64,000 nt of DNA, from NCBI GenBank assembly GCA_947462335.1, contig OX381705.1, positions 5,074,703 to 5,138,702 of the forward strand, read 5' to 3'. Shown here piece by piece: positions 23,173-33,434 of this stretch. Every line of letters begins with the position of its first letter. Position 1 is the stretch's first letter. The notes below the pieces were generated by a model. That model saw only the letters and a program-made list of their open reading frames with translations, searched no databases and was not told the DNA's origin. The DNA comes from Harmothoe impar. Lineage: Eukaryota > Annelida > Polychaeta > Phyllodocida > Polynoidae. Both the position numbers and the translations under genes were made by a program.

Positions 23173-23420
23173 AGTGGGCGTAGTGTGCCCTGTATAGTAT
23201 AGGGGGCGCCACGTCAAGAATACATATCAGGCAGTAGCATTGCCTATGTAAAATCTCAAGATTTAATTTTACAGGCTATTTCAGTCACACACAGGGCGTA
23301 GTTGTATGGTACAGGGGGCGCCACCCCAACAACACCTATCAGCCAGTACTATTGCCTATTTAAGAACTGAAAATATAATTTTACAGTGTATTTCAGTCAC
23401 ACACGGGACGTATTTCTAGC
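23173..23420 (+). repeat. GGCGCC-type repeat, two-plus units (copy 1)
   Basis: The unit of ~105-120 bp is marked by AGTATAGGGGGCGCCAC, CAGGCAGTAGCATTGCC and TAATTTTACAG. The family recurs at 29,997 (shorter), 48,460, 49,296 and 50,055. The function is unknown. It may be a non-coding sub-element of the Helitron or an independent short interspersed repeat. Confidence 0.85.
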
Positions 23421-23819
23421 ACGCTGAAACTATAAGTACACATGTCAGCCAGTAGCCTTGCATATGTAGAAATTCAATATATAAGTCATGTAACTATGCA
23501 TGGTTCTATTCAACAATATTTTGGTCTGCCATCGTCACAAGTGTAACAGTCCAGTTACTCTGAAAATATCAAGGTTGTATCCATCTTTCAGAAATAATAA
23601 CTAACAACTAAACTAATAACAGTTGTCTGCTTGGTTGACATGTCCTTTAGTTCATTCAAGTCCCTAAAGTGATAACTGTGCTGTATCAATTTAAATGCAG
23701 TGTTGTTGGGTTGTGTATTGAATCAAGCGTAGTGTTCCTGAGTTGTTTGAAATATCTTCCTTAGTTTTATGTTAGTAAGAAAGTAAATCCCGAGTTGGTC
23801 TTAAACCAAGGTTATGTGA

Positions 23820-24210
23820 GTAGGTGCATGGTAAACTGGGTGTACTCACAGTTAATGTCCCTGCCACTCTCCGGTAAATCCATGTCATGTCACATATTTC
23901 ACATGCCACTGCCACTGCCAGTAACTCACAGGTATATTTCCTTTAGCACTTTGCAAGTGTGTTTATTTACCTTTAATGTGAGTTATGGCTTGCAGGTGGG
24001 CCTTTTTATCACATATCACCACATGTATTACCCACTGCCAAACACAGAAGTGTTCGTTTTCACAATCATTTCATGTGATTATAGCTGGCTTTCAAGGTGG
24101 GTCTAAAACACTATCATGCACAACACACTCATATCCCACTGCCAAAAATTTCATCTTAATGTAACATCTCCTTGATGTGTTAATTAATGGCTTTCAAGGT
24201 GGGTAGTGAT
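23820..24210 (+). repeat. Degenerate ~100-bp repeats with donor-like ends (copy 1)
   Basis: Several degenerate units alternate CCACTGCCA phrases with GGCTTTCAAGGTGGGT or GGCTTGCAGGTGGGC. The CAAG/GTGGGT steps resemble the leader exon's own end (TTTCAAG/GTGAGT). A 103-codon frame across the region reads as translated repeat and is not called as a gene. Copy 2: 30,526-30,917. Confidence 0.5.
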
Positions 24211-24527
24211 GTACGTGGTCTTTTGACCTGGCTGAATTGCATACACACATCTGCTCGGTCAACATCTCCTTGATGGGATACTGAGCAAGACCTTCTTGAA
24301 TAAACTCATGACTTGACATGCTTTTGATGACGTCGCAGGCCAGTATGGTTGGGGTTGTGTCGTATACTGCATATCTGAAGGTCGGCAGGTCATTTTAGTC
24401 TTCTGTGGGTGGTAGTTCCATCTTTAATAACAAGAGAAATTCAATTAAACATGGCGTTAATACTAATACTAAAAATAATTTAACAGATTCCTATTCTTTT
24501 CGTCCTCGAAGTTGACTTTTTTACAGG

Positions 24528-24551
24528 CGAGTCAGCGAGTTCACTGACTCG
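24528..24551. other. Stem-loop at the left end of duplicated block, copy 2
   Basis: Identical to the hairpin at 17,721-17,744 and at the same distance from the block start. No matching palindrome was found downstream of the SGNH gene, so the opposite terminus is undefined. Confidence 0.6.
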
Positions 24552-25910
24552 TCTCGCTTGAAGTCCATTTTCCACGACTTATCATTGTTTCTCCTGCCTT
24601 AAAAGCTGACAACGTAAAGAAAACATATTATTCTTTCATAATCCGCAATAAAATTCAACTCAAATGTCCAAATAGAAGAGGATTGATTGATTTTCGACAA
24701 AGTTTAGTCGCCGAAACTTGACTCGTCGGAGTCTTGAGAAAAGGTTTCCCGTTCTACGACAACCAAAGGGGTCACAATCGAGTTTGTTTTTTTTTTCATT
24801 TTTGCCGCTTTATTGTTACAAATGACATCTGAAATGATGGATGTAACAGTTAAACGCTGTAATATTATGTTTTTATTAGTTATCACCATATTCACGACAG
24901 TGTTGTACGTAAATCGTCATGTTGTCAAGGTGACTTGCATAAATTAACGTAAATCGTCATGTTGTCAAGGTGAAGGTCAACGCGGCCGAGGGAGAATCAT
25001 TGTTTACAAAATGTCTTAGCGTTCTTCTGTGTCAACAACGTGTTGTTATCATCAATAAGGTATCCAAAATAAAATGAAAGTGGTATTCTTTCTATATTAT
25101 TGTTTCAAAATAGGTTAAAATGATTCAAGTGGACGAAAACTATTATTAATTTGCCAGTCGGGGAAGACATACGCAACGTATGCTCCCCGCGGTCGCTGTT
25201 GGCCGCCTTAAGTAGGTCAAATCCTGCGCAGACTGGATGCGCATCAACTACCGTCGCTGTCAGTTCTGAAAGTCGGCGGCGTCTCACTTTCTAAATATGT
25301 TATCCATGTATTTCAGTCTAATGGCAATGTGTAAATACACCCAGTATATCTATTTACCTCTGTTCTGCAAGTGGTGTGTGCTTTTTAGACTAAAAACAAT
25401 AAAGAAACGTCTGTTATCTATCGTTCTGCGAACCCGGTGTCTGCGCTAAAACGTAAACAATGCTGTCAATCTCAGCCCGGCAATTTCCAAAAGCCAAAAC
25501 CCGATCGTTTCCTTCCAGGGAATTAACTATAATTTATATACTGGACCACAACACTACATTCAACTGTTGCCAAGTCATGGGGAATATAGTTTTATAAAGC
25601 ATACGTCAAATCCAGTTGTTTTTATTGGCTTGGCAACCCCTGGCATGAAAAAGTTGTCTCTCGGTCTAGGGAGCCGGTCTAGGCCTACGAATTGAATTTT
25701 TCAGTCATTCCGTCAGCTAGTCTCATATTGTGGAATGTCACCACAACATATTTTTTTTAGGGGACTAGGCCTATTTACACATACATCAATATAGCTTATT
25801 TGCAAGTAGGGGGGGGGGGGGGTAAACTGGGGGTGAATAGAGATATTGAATCTGAACCTTTAGTATAGATTGGGGGTCCTTAAAAGGACCTTTGTTGGGG
25901 GGGGGGGGGG

Positions 25911-26330
25911 TTACTCTTCAATTGATTTTTTTTTGGACACACAGTCAGGACAGTCCGGACAGTATGCTGCTCTACCTCTGTTTTGAAAGTCTTTCAAGGC
26001 AGTCTCCCTCCTTTCTAACTCATCATCCATATGCTTCTTTATTTTCTTTGCAAACTGCAGAATTCTGTCCTTCCTTTCCTTCTCCTTCCTTTCTTCTTCC
26101 TTGATCTTTTCCCTGTCCTTTCTCTTCTCTTCCTTGAACTTCCTCACCTCCTCCCTCTCTCTTATCATGGCTGCCTGCCTTTCCAACCTCACTTGTCTCC
26201 GCTCCTCCATTTCTCTATCCATGTCTGGCTCATGCCACCCATACTCATAGCTAGTATCTAGCCATGGTGGTAAATATCCTAGCTCTCCTACTACACCGTC
26301 GTCTAATACTTTTTTCAGGAAATCGTCCAT
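25911..26330 (-). CDS. 139-aa charged coiled-coil protein, function unknown (copy 2)
   Basis: Second copy of the gene at 19,103-19,522, with the same ATG context, TATA box and coiled-coil architecture. One conservative substitution (Glu to Asp in the KERKERI stretch) and no frameshift. It lies on the opposite strand to the Rep cluster and upstream of it, so it would be a divergent gene of the element (inference). The long coiled coil and paired cysteines would suit a small DNA- or protein-binding partner, but nothing in the sequence fixes a role. Confidence 0.62.
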   Translation of the reverse strand: MDDFLKKVLDDGVVGELGYLPPWLDTSYEYGWHEPDMDREMEERRQVRLERQAAMIREREEVRKFKEEKRKDREKIKEEERKEKERKDRILQFAKKIKKHMDDELERRETALKDFQNRGRAAYCPDCPDCVSKKKSIEE

Positions 26331-26375
26331 ACTGACGCAAGTCACCAAATGACACTTGTGTCTGTGTGGAGTGTG

Positions 26376-26383
26376 CTTTTATA
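26376..26383 (-). promoter_or_regulatory. TATA box of the minus-strand 139-aa gene, copy 2
   Basis: Same TATAAAAG box as at 19,568, identical spacing to the ATG at 26,330. Confidence 0.65.
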
Positions 26384-27058
26384 GGCCTAGCGTCTATGAG
26401 CGCGGACGTTTGTGTACTCCCCCCTCTCCTCCAAATTTTTTTTTTTACTGAACCTGACATAACCTAAAGTTGTGTTTCTTGCGGAGCACACTTTGATATG
26501 TTGCACTGTGTTGTGTCCTCAATAAAATACCATTTGAAGTGCATAAAATACATCATAAGTTACATGTATGTATGCAAAAAAAAATTTAAAAAAAATTATC
26601 GTCTTTGTTAAAGTTATTTAGATATTATTTCCATGGAGTTTCGATGGTTGTGGTCATGTTCATATAATGTTGGCCATAAGGTACACATAAAGTACTAACA
26701 TAAACTTATAATAACATTAATGTGGTATATTTTATTCTAACAGTAAATAGCAAACTCAAATTAGAACACATAACATTAAATATTATTGATAATATTAGGT
26801 ATTTCATTTATAAACAAGCACAGCTTGCAAGACCCAGTCGACTTCAGTTGACAACGTTCAACTAATCCATCTTGTGCTGTATGCCATACACGTTTAAAAT
26901 AATCTTATTTGTATTCATGTCTCAATATTTGAATTCCTATTTACATTATGCTTTATTTCTCCAACATATTCATTGCTTTGTTGTTCATCCAAATACAATG
27001 GTAATAGTAAAACTGGGCGTAAACCGGCCATTGAGTAGGAAAGAAAACATCAAGAGTC

Positions 27059-27229
27059 GTGCGGTATCATTAAGCCCCGCCCCCATCTCCAAATATGGCA
27101 CACCAACCAAAGGCGTGCGGTATCATTAAGCCCCGCCCACATTTCCAAATATGGCACGCCATCCAGTGGACGCCCATCAATCACAGGACACTGCCGCACG
27201 CTCATTGGTTGATGTGTCAGTGACGTCAG
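27059..27229 (+). promoter_or_regulatory. Composite promoter (copy 2)
   Basis: Same module pair as copy 1: CArG boxes at 27,089-27,098 and 27,145-27,154, CRE at 27,221-27,228, inverted CCAAT just before it. All key motif bases are conserved between copies. This is the nearer promoter to the ORF1-Rep cluster. Confidence 0.7.
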
Positions 27230-27439
27230 AGAAGTAGCGACAAAGTTTCACCGCCTGAGGGTCATCAAAGTGTACTTTTGAAGAAATAAAACTATTTTTC
27301 ATCAAAATATAGGTGTCAATGCATATTACATCCTAAAATAAGTCTTATTTTCGCTTTTCAATGGTTATTTTTGATGGAGAGTTGATGAAACGAGCAATTT
27401 ATAGACCGTCACCGCCACTTCGGGTTTGTTGACATCGGA

Positions 27440-27490
27440 CTATAAGAGAGCGCTTCAGACAAGTTTGAAGGCATTCTGAGTTCTTTCAAG
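27440..27490 (+). promoter_or_regulatory. Core promoter and first leader exon with 5' splice site, copy 2
   Basis: Same CTATAAGAG and TTTCAAG/GTGAGT arrangement as copy 1. The donor is at 27,491. The next acceptor in the leader is before 27,722. Confidence 0.55.
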
Positions 27491-27721
27491 GTGAGTGTCA
27501 AGACGTGCGCACTGTTGGTTATTATTTTTGCTGTGGAAATGTCATGTAAATCTCAAGTAAATTTTGTGAAATTCCGGTAAAATTCAATTAAGAACAAATT
27601 TATGCTACCTACGGTTATTTTAATGTGAATAACTTCGGTAAATAATGTTAATTAAACACATATGTGGTTCATTCATTCATTCATTCATTCACACATTCTT
27701 TCTTTTTTCTTGGACACCCAG

Positions 27722-27892
27722 TTCCCAGAATACAGCCTCGGCATTCTCCAAGTCAATTCACAGTTCAACATCATCATCATCATCATCATCAAGTCAATTT
27801 CCAATTCAAGTTCTGAGATCAAGACACTCCACGTCAATCACTGTGTCAACTTCAAGTGTATATCAAGATCAAGACACTCCACGTCAATCATC
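27722..27892 (+). other. Second leader exon, copy 2 (171 nt)
   Basis: Same length and splice sites as 20,911-21,081, with the donor GTAAGTTG at 27,893. From here a ~3.4 kb intron would reach the ORF1 acceptor at 31,277. Confidence 0.55.
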
Positions 27893-28881
27893 GTAAGTTG
27901 TTTTCTTCAATATACAAAGAAATAGGAGAGTAAGTGTGTGTGTGTGAGTGGGGGGGGGGGGGGGGGGGGTCAGATGCTAACACGTCACATCTCACAGTTC
28001 CTGTCCTATTTTAGGGTTATTGAGTTGTTGGTTTAAAGCAAACACTTTTCAAAAAAAATTGTCCGCATTTTCTGAATCATTTAGTCTGTATATCCTTCTT
28101 CTGGGCTTAAAGTTGAGAAGTATAATATGGCTAACTTATGAATAAGAATAAATTCATATTCCGTTGTAAAATGGAGCCACCTTTTTGCAAATTACTCTTT
28201 TAAAAAAAACTACCGTAAATTCAGTGCAGTGTGTTTGCTTTTACACCATCTCAAGTTGTTTGTTTTATGTTTTCATGTGCATATCATTTTCTGGTGTCAT
28301 GTAAGATGTATTCAAGTATGAAGTCGCCAAAATGCACTGACTCACAAGGTCAACACTAGGTCTTACCAGACCACAGTTTATGATCTTTGGACGGTGGTGT
28401 TTATGCACATATCATGACGAACCTTTTGAGAGTGTATCAATCCCATAGCATTGGTATCATGCATAAATGCAGTCCTCACGAGTTCATGTCACTCTGCAAA
28501 GAAAGGGCATACTCCATCAACCCTTGAATGACAGCATCATGGCCCAATGTATCATCCTCTTTTGTCGTCATTATGCATGAATGCAGCAAGTAACTCGTGA
28601 GGCGTGCATTCAAGCACTATGCCAACCCTACATGGTTGAGACACTCCGGGTCTGCATCATAACACTCTCTGGGGTTGGGGCTGCATTGGTGCATCATTCC
28701 ATCAAATGTTAGCTTTCAGTGACATGCCATCCTTAAAGGGTTAAAGCACTCTGCTGTCTTAAAGGGTTAACAAGTGTATTATTATGTTTAATTTGTTACT
28801 TGAAATAATCTATAAAGAATTTATGGCAAGCATGTTCTAGCGGTACTATTATTATGATATCATCTCTATAATTTCAAAATT

Positions 28882-29625
28882 CTCAGATTTCAAAATTCCC
28901 CAACCCCCCCCACTGAAGTAAAAAATTGACCCATTTTCCTGGAAATATTTTTTTCTGTAATTTCAAGGTCTATATTAGATTGTGTACAAGTGTCATATTT
29001 GAGAAATAGGCCTAACTCCCCGAAATGGGCACTTTAGTTTTGGTCACATTGGTCTGTCAGTCCATACCGGTACTGTGTAGTTTAAGTTGTGCTCAGATTT
29101 CAAAATTCCCCAACCCCCCCCACTGAAGTAAAAAATTGACCCATTTTCCTGGAAATATTTTTTTCTGTAATTTCAAGGTCTATATTAGATTGTGTACAAG
29201 TGTCATATTTGAGAAATAGGCCTAACTCCCCGAAATGGGCACTTTAGTTTTGGTCACATTGGTCTGTCAGTCCATACCGGTACTGTGTAGTTTAAGTTGT
29301 GCTCAGATTTCAAAATTCACCAACCCCCCCCACTGAAGTAAACAATTGACCCATTTTCCTGGAAATATTTTTTTCTGTAATTTCAAGGTCTATATTAGAT
29401 TGTGTACAAGTGTCATATTTGAGAAATAGGCCTAACTCCCCGAAATGGGCACTTTAGTTTTGGTCACATTGGTCTGTGAGTTCATACCGGTACTGTATAG
29501 TTTAAGTTGTGCTCAAATTTCAAAATTCCCCAACCCCCCCCCCTCCCCGCAAGTAACAAATTTCAAGGTCTATATTAGATTGTGTGCAGGTGTGATATTG
29601 GAGATATAGGCCTAACCCTTTATAT
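28882..29625 (+). repeat. 210-bp minisatellite, three full and one partial unit (copy 2)
   Basis: Units start at 28,882, 29,092, 29,302 and 29,512. Same unit number as copy 1, so the array predates the large duplication. Confidence 0.93.
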
Positions 29626-29996
29626 GATATGTTTATAGGTCAATCCTAAATTAACAAATTCTCCACTCAAATTTTCTCACTCTACACATAAGTACCGGTA
29701 TCATAATTTCCATTATAAAAACTGGGACGCTAGAGAACTCATCAAAAATGCTAGCTACAATATAATGGGTATTTATATTTCAGAAGACCTATTCATGCAA
29801 CTTGCACATACCTTAGTACACTACTTAACTGTTCAGGGGTGGCATCATCTATTTATGTATCATCCCTTTTGCCCTCATTATACATCAATTTATGCATAAA
29901 TGCATTTCTAGAAATGTGTATGTGTAACTGGCATGTGAAGCAACAATCTCATTCTGGCCAGTGCCATAGTCTATATGTAAAAAAAAAAAAAGTGGG

Positions 29997-30125
29997 CGTA
30001 GTGTGCCCTGTATAGTATAGGGGGCGCCACGTCAAGAATACATATCAGGCAGTAGCATTGCCTATGTAAAATCTCAAGATATAATTTTACAGTGTATTTC
30101 AGTCACACACGGGACGTATTTCTAG
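29997..30125 (+). repeat. GGCGCC-type repeat, one unit (copy 2, unit lost)
   Basis: Relative to copy 1 about 105 bp are missing between two similar TAATTTTACAG segments, which looks like deletion by recombination between neighbouring units. Confidence 0.85.
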
Positions 30126-31185
30126 CACGCTGAAACTATAAGTACACATGTCAGCCAGTAGCCTTGCATATGTAGAAATTCAATATATAAGTCATGTAAC
30201 TATGCATGGTTCTATTCAACAATATTTTGGTCTGCCATCGTCACAAGTGTAACAGTCCAGTTACTCTGAAAATATCAAGGTTGTATCCATCTTTCAGAAA
30301 TAATAACTAACAACTAAACTAATAACAGTTGTCTGCTTGGTTGACATGTCCTTTAGTTCATTCAAGTCCCTAAAGTGATAACTGTGCTGTATCAATTTAA
30401 ATGCAGTGTTGTTGGGTTGTGTATTGAATCAAGCGTAGTGTTCCTGAGTTGTTTGAAATATCTTCCTTAGTTTTATGTTAGTAAGAAAGTAAATCCCGAG
30501 TTGGTCTTAAACCAAGGTTATGTGAGTAGGTGCATGGTAAACTGGGTGTACTCACAGTTAATGTCCCTGCCACTCTCCGGTAAATCCATGTCATGTCACA
30601 TATTTCACATCCCACTGCCACTGCCAGTAACTCACAGGTATATTTCCTTTAGCACTTTGCAAGTGTGTTTATTTACCTTTAATGTGAGTTATGGCTTGCA
30701 GGTGGGCCTTTTTATCACATATCACCACATGTATTACCCACTGCCAAACACAGAAGTGTTCGTTTTCACAATCATTTCATGTGATTATAGCTGGCTTTCA
30801 AGGTGGGTCTAAAACACTATCATGCACAACACACTCATATCCCACTGCCAAAAATTTCATCTTAATGTAACATCTCCTTGATGTGTTAATTAATGGCTTT
30901 CAAGGTGGGTAGTGATGTACGTGGTCTTTTGACCTGGCTGAATTGCATACACACATCTGCTCGGTCAACATCTCCTTGATGGGATACTGAGCAAGACCTT
31001 CTTGAATAAACTCATGACTTGACATGCTTTTGATGACGTCGCAGGCCAGTATGGTTGGGGTTGTGTCGTATACTGCATATCTGAAGGTCGGCAGGTCATT
31101 TTAGTCTTCTGTGGGTGGTAGTTCCATCTATAATAACAAGAGAAATTCAATTAAACATGGCGTTAATACTAATACTAAAAATAAT

Positions 31186-31277
31186 AATAATTATATATTT
31201 TATTCTACGGCTGTATACAATTCATCGAAAAGTATAAAAGTAAAGACATTCTTTAATAAAAATAATTCCCTTTACAG
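31186..31277 (+). promoter_or_regulatory. 3' splice site upstream of ORF1
   Basis: An AT-rich stretch ends TTCCCTTTACAG (acceptor at 31,277), 8 nt before the ORF1 ATG. This is where a leader exon would join. Confidence 0.65.
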
Positions 31278-31285
31278 GTGTCAAT

Positions 31286-31729
31286 ATGAGCTGCGACGAT
31301 TTATACCTGTTTACTGTGAGAGCACATGTTGAAATTACATATGCGCAAGAGATATGGGAGTTTATCTCAAAGGGACAAAAAGAAGGGGAACCTTTCCAGA
31401 GTTACAATAGTGAGTGTCATTATTGGTATTGTGCTATCAACAACATTATAAATACTCTGCAGAAGGAGGGAGTGTTTTACCAAGTAGCTATCCACAAAGA
31501 CAGCACTTGCCTCCTGTCCGACATGGAGAAAGGTTGGGGTTGTATCCACATAATATTTCAAGATCGTTTCTGTCCATTGTTCCATAAGTGGACACTAATG
31601 GACAACTGCGGTCTGAGTTATCTCAGCTCGCTGTCAAGGGAGACTGCTTACATGTTTGAGCCCATGCAAGACAACGGAGAATTTTATGTCATGGAGACAG
31701 GCAGCACAGTCGCGATGGGGAACTTTTAA
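31286..31729 (+). CDS. ORF1, 147-aa protein of unknown function in the Helitron cluster
   Basis: ATG at 31,286 follows a splice acceptor by 8 nt. The stop is at 31,729. The protein is Cys/Trp/Tyr-rich (CHYWYC near residue 44), with an internal stretch CLLSDMEKGWGCIHIIF that could be a beta-rich core. There is no signal peptide or membrane span. No family recognised. It is the first of five plus-strand cistrons leading into the Rep/helicase gene. A good 5' splice site (GGGTAG/GTACGT, 31,743) follows its stop and pairs with the acceptor before ORF2 to give a 79-nt intron, so ORF1 and ORF2 could share one mRNA. Confidence 0.7.
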   Translation: MSCDDLYLFTVRAHVEITYAQEIWEFISKGQKEGEPFQSYNSECHYWYCAINNIINTLQKEGVFYQVAIHKDSTCLLSDMEKGWGCIHIIFQDRFCPLFHKWTLMDNCGLSYLSSLSRETAYMFEPMQDNGEFYVMETGSTVAMGNF

Positions 31730-31742
31730 GTCAACTGGGTAG

Positions 31743-31821
31743 GTACGTTGTATTGTTGTTCGTCTGTTCTGGTGGGTAACACCTAACATGGTCAACTGTC
31801 TTCTTTTCTCAAAACCCACAG
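31743..31821 (+). other. Short intron or intercistronic splice unit between ORF1 and ORF2
   Basis: Donor GTACGT at 31,743, acceptor AAAACCCACAG ending at 31,821, with a second possible acceptor (GTCACAG) 6 nt downstream. Length 79 nt. It removes nearly all of the spacer between the two ORFs. Confidence 0.55.
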
Positions 31822-31834
31822 TCACAGTCACGAC

Positions 31835-32383
31835 ATGTTTCCCAAATTGAGAGACCTTGCTGCTGCAGCTCTTCCTGTATGTCAGCAGGATCACTGGCTT
31901 ACTAAGCGTCTGTACGCCGATGTTTTCGCCGATGAATTGCAGGTTGTGGAGATTGAGCGACCGTCTACAGAGCTTCATGTCAATGGTCCACTTACTATTA
32001 GTCCTCTTGCCTATGGGGTCGGGTGTTTTGTCTCTCTGAACGAGGATGTGACCTATCTTTTCCCGCATTGTGAATATCATTTTCATTCTAAAACAATTTC
32101 AAACATGTGCCAGGACGACGTTACAATGTTCATTCAGGTGTACATACGGTCGCGTGTTGTTTCGGGAGATGACTTTCTCAAGTCCACTGACCTTCACTTA
32201 TTCCCCATGACTGAAGCTGTCACCCTTCGTCTTCAGCAAGCTACAGTGCTGAGGTGTGCAGAGTATAGTTCTGTGGTCAAACGCACCATACGAATAATAC
32301 CCCTGAACGATATCTCTGTTACCTGTGTCGAAACATCCATATCCGAAGACCTGTGGTTTTCAAAGAGTGCGGACGAAGAATGA
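31835..32383 (+). CDS. ORF2, 182-aa protein of unknown function in the Helitron cluster
   Basis: ATG at 31,835, 13 nt after an acceptor; stop at 32,383. The N-terminus reads MFPKLRDLAAAAL. The middle (about residues 53-81) has a GVGCFVSL...CEY pattern followed by FIQVYIRSRVVSGDDFL (99-115). Both phrases have weak counterparts at the same places in ORF3 (ELGVYFCLSP...AEY and YMVEVYYDSSLLRPREI), so the two may be old tandem paralogues. No catalytic motif or known domain is visible. The next cistron's acceptor lies only 34 nt after the stop. Confidence 0.7.
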   Translation: MFPKLRDLAAAALPVCQQDHWLTKRLYADVFADELQVVEIERPSTELHVNGPLTISPLAYGVGCFVSLNEDVTYLFPHCEYHFHSKTISNMCQDDVTMFIQVYIRSRVVSGDDFLKSTDLHLFPMTEAVTLRLQQATVLRCAEYSSVVKRTIRIIPLNDISVTCVETSISEDLWFSKSADEE

Positions 32384-32417
32384 ACATATGTCTATTCTTC
32401 CCTCTTCCATTTTTCAG
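32384..32417 (+). promoter_or_regulatory. 3' splice site between ORF2 and ORF3
   Basis: The 34-nt spacer is a single acceptor: CTATTCTTCCCTCTTCC leading to TTTTTCAG at 32,417. No donor lies in the spacer, so the joined 5' exon must come from upstream or in trans. Confidence 0.72.
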
Positions 32418-32426
32418 ATAAAAGTC

Positions 32427-33344
32427 ATGCCTCTTTTCCCCACACTGAAACTGTTGGCATTAAATGCTGTGGTGGATAACGGATTGGAAATGTCTCCTCT
32501 GCTTGTGGCTTCCAATCCCTTTCATACCAAAACAATTTTGGCAGTGGTCAAGCAGCCCATCTTTGCACCTGTAAAAATTGCCCTACCTCGACACGTTCAG
32601 GTCAAGTCTACAGCATTTGAATTGGGGGTATATTTTTGTTTGTCTCCTGGCATTGATGTTGTCTGTCAACTGGCTGAGTACAACAAGGAAGACAATATAA
32701 TATCTTACGGCCACACGGACAAGTCTGTACAGGCTGAGGCCTGTGGATACATGGTGGAGGTGTACTATGATTCCAGCCTTTTGCGACCGCGAGAAATTGT
32801 TGCTGAAATGTTCACCCTTGGATTTAACACGTCCATCCCCCAGTATGCTGTGTCAGAGTACATCTCTGTTCAATATGGCTACTTCACCGATGATGACACA
32901 AGGCAGACCGAGGGGGAGTGTTCAGAGGGTGATCTGAGTTCAATTCAGTCGGCGGACTATTGCGTGGACATGTTCCCCACTCCCGAATCTCCAGGTAGTC
33001 TGCCACCGAATATGGTAGTGGAGTTTGAGGACAGAGAATTGGAGCAGTATCTGAACCAAATTGTCGACATGGATGAGTCTGTCTGGCAGGCCTGTGATTG
33101 GGGTTCATTACCTGCGGAGGCATTTCAAATTGGCAACTCAGCTATGTACCCTGAAAGCGAAGGATGGGGTGAAGTAGAGGAAAACCTAGAAGAGCAGTTG
33201 GAAGTCTCCACACGGACTACTATACTCCACAAAATGACCTTTCTTTCCACGGGGGAAGTATTATTTTCCCCGTCTTCTAGAGGGTTATCTCAACAGTGTT
33301 GTGAACTGTTGTATGGTGTGTACAACAGCGACAATATAAATTAA
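32427..33344 (+). CDS. ORF3, 305-aa protein with acidic C-terminal half, function unknown
   Basis: The ATG at 32,427 is chosen because it lies 9 nt after a strong acceptor. The frame is open 34 codons further upstream, but with no ATG just before the acceptor and overlapping ORF2. Residues 1-150 resemble ORF2 in layout. Residues ~153-260 are acidic and rich in Asp/Glu with scattered aromatics (for example VWQACDW), resembling transcriptional activation regions (inference only). No membrane span, signal peptide or enzyme motif. The stop is 30 nt before the Rep acceptor. Confidence 0.68.
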   Translation: MPLFPTLKLLALNAVVDNGLEMSPLLVASNPFHTKTILAVVKQPIFAPVKIALPRHVQVKSTAFELGVYFCLSPGIDVVCQLAEYNKEDNIISYGHTDKSVQAEACGYMVEVYYDSSLLRPREIVAEMFTLGFNTSIPQYAVSEYISVQYGYFTDDDTRQTEGECSEGDLSSIQSADYCVDMFPTPESPGSLPPNMVVEFEDRELEQYLNQIVDMDESVWQACDWGSLPAEAFQIGNSAMYPESEGWGEVEENLEEQLEVSTRTTILHKMTFLSTGEVLFSPSSRGLSQQCCELLYGVYNSDNIN

Positions 33345-33374
33345 AATAATTTCTCTGCTCCCTCTTTCTTGCAG
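33345..33374 (+). promoter_or_regulatory. 3' splice site upstream of the Rep/helicase ORF
   Basis: The spacer contains TCTGCTCCCTCTTTCTTGCAG, one of the strongest acceptors in the window, ending at 33,374. It leaves a 60-nt leader before the ATG at 33,435. No AATAAA lies between ORF3 and Rep. Confidence 0.72.
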
Positions 33375-33434
33375 CCTTCTCTGCGTTGTGCAAGGCAACA
33401 TAATTAGCCATACAATACCAGTACTACAGTTGCT

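Larger units (their letters stand above)
17696..24479 (+). repeat. Large direct tandem duplication, copy 1 (~6.8 kb)
   Basis: Every landmark in this block recurs about 6,807-6,820 bp downstream: stem-loop, minus-strand gene, promoter, leader exons and minisatellites. Few substitutions separate the copies. The offset falls to ~6,706 after 23,400 because copy 2 lacks ~105 bp. The block starts at TCCTCGAAGTTGAC and ends at ACTAAAAATAAT. The 12-mer ATTTAACAGATT stands just before copy 1 (17,671) and again at the junction between copies (24,477). In context this is the 5' non-coding portion of the Helitron-like element whose genes begin at 31,286. It could be a true tandem duplication, a tandem Helitron insertion, or a misassembled haplotype pair. 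Confidence 0.93.
24503..31185 (+). repeat. Large direct tandem duplication, copy 2 (joined to the coding region)
   Basis: Second copy of the 17,696-24,479 block, contiguous at its right end with the ORF1-Rep-SGNH gene cluster, so it is the copy presumed functional. The copies part company after ACTAAAAATAAT. Here the sequence continues AATAATTATATATTTTATTC, toward the ORF1 splice acceptor. Differences from copy 1 are scattered single bases, G-run lengths, and loss of one GGCGCC-repeat unit. Confidence 0.93.

Noticed and set aside
23795..24106. 103-codon plus-strand frame in the duplicated block
   Set aside because: Runs over degenerate ~100-bp repeats. Conservation between copies only reflects the recent duplication.
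24360..24500. A complete Helitron 3' terminus (CTRR with hairpin) at the end of duplicated copy 1
   Set aside because: No stable hairpin followed by CTRR was found, and the same sequence in copy 2 continues into the gene cluster, so this is a duplication joint.
32325..32426. Upstream extension of ORF3 overlapping ORF2
   Set aside because: No ATG close to the acceptor lies there, and the acceptor at 32,417 would remove it. The ATG at 32,427 is the better start.
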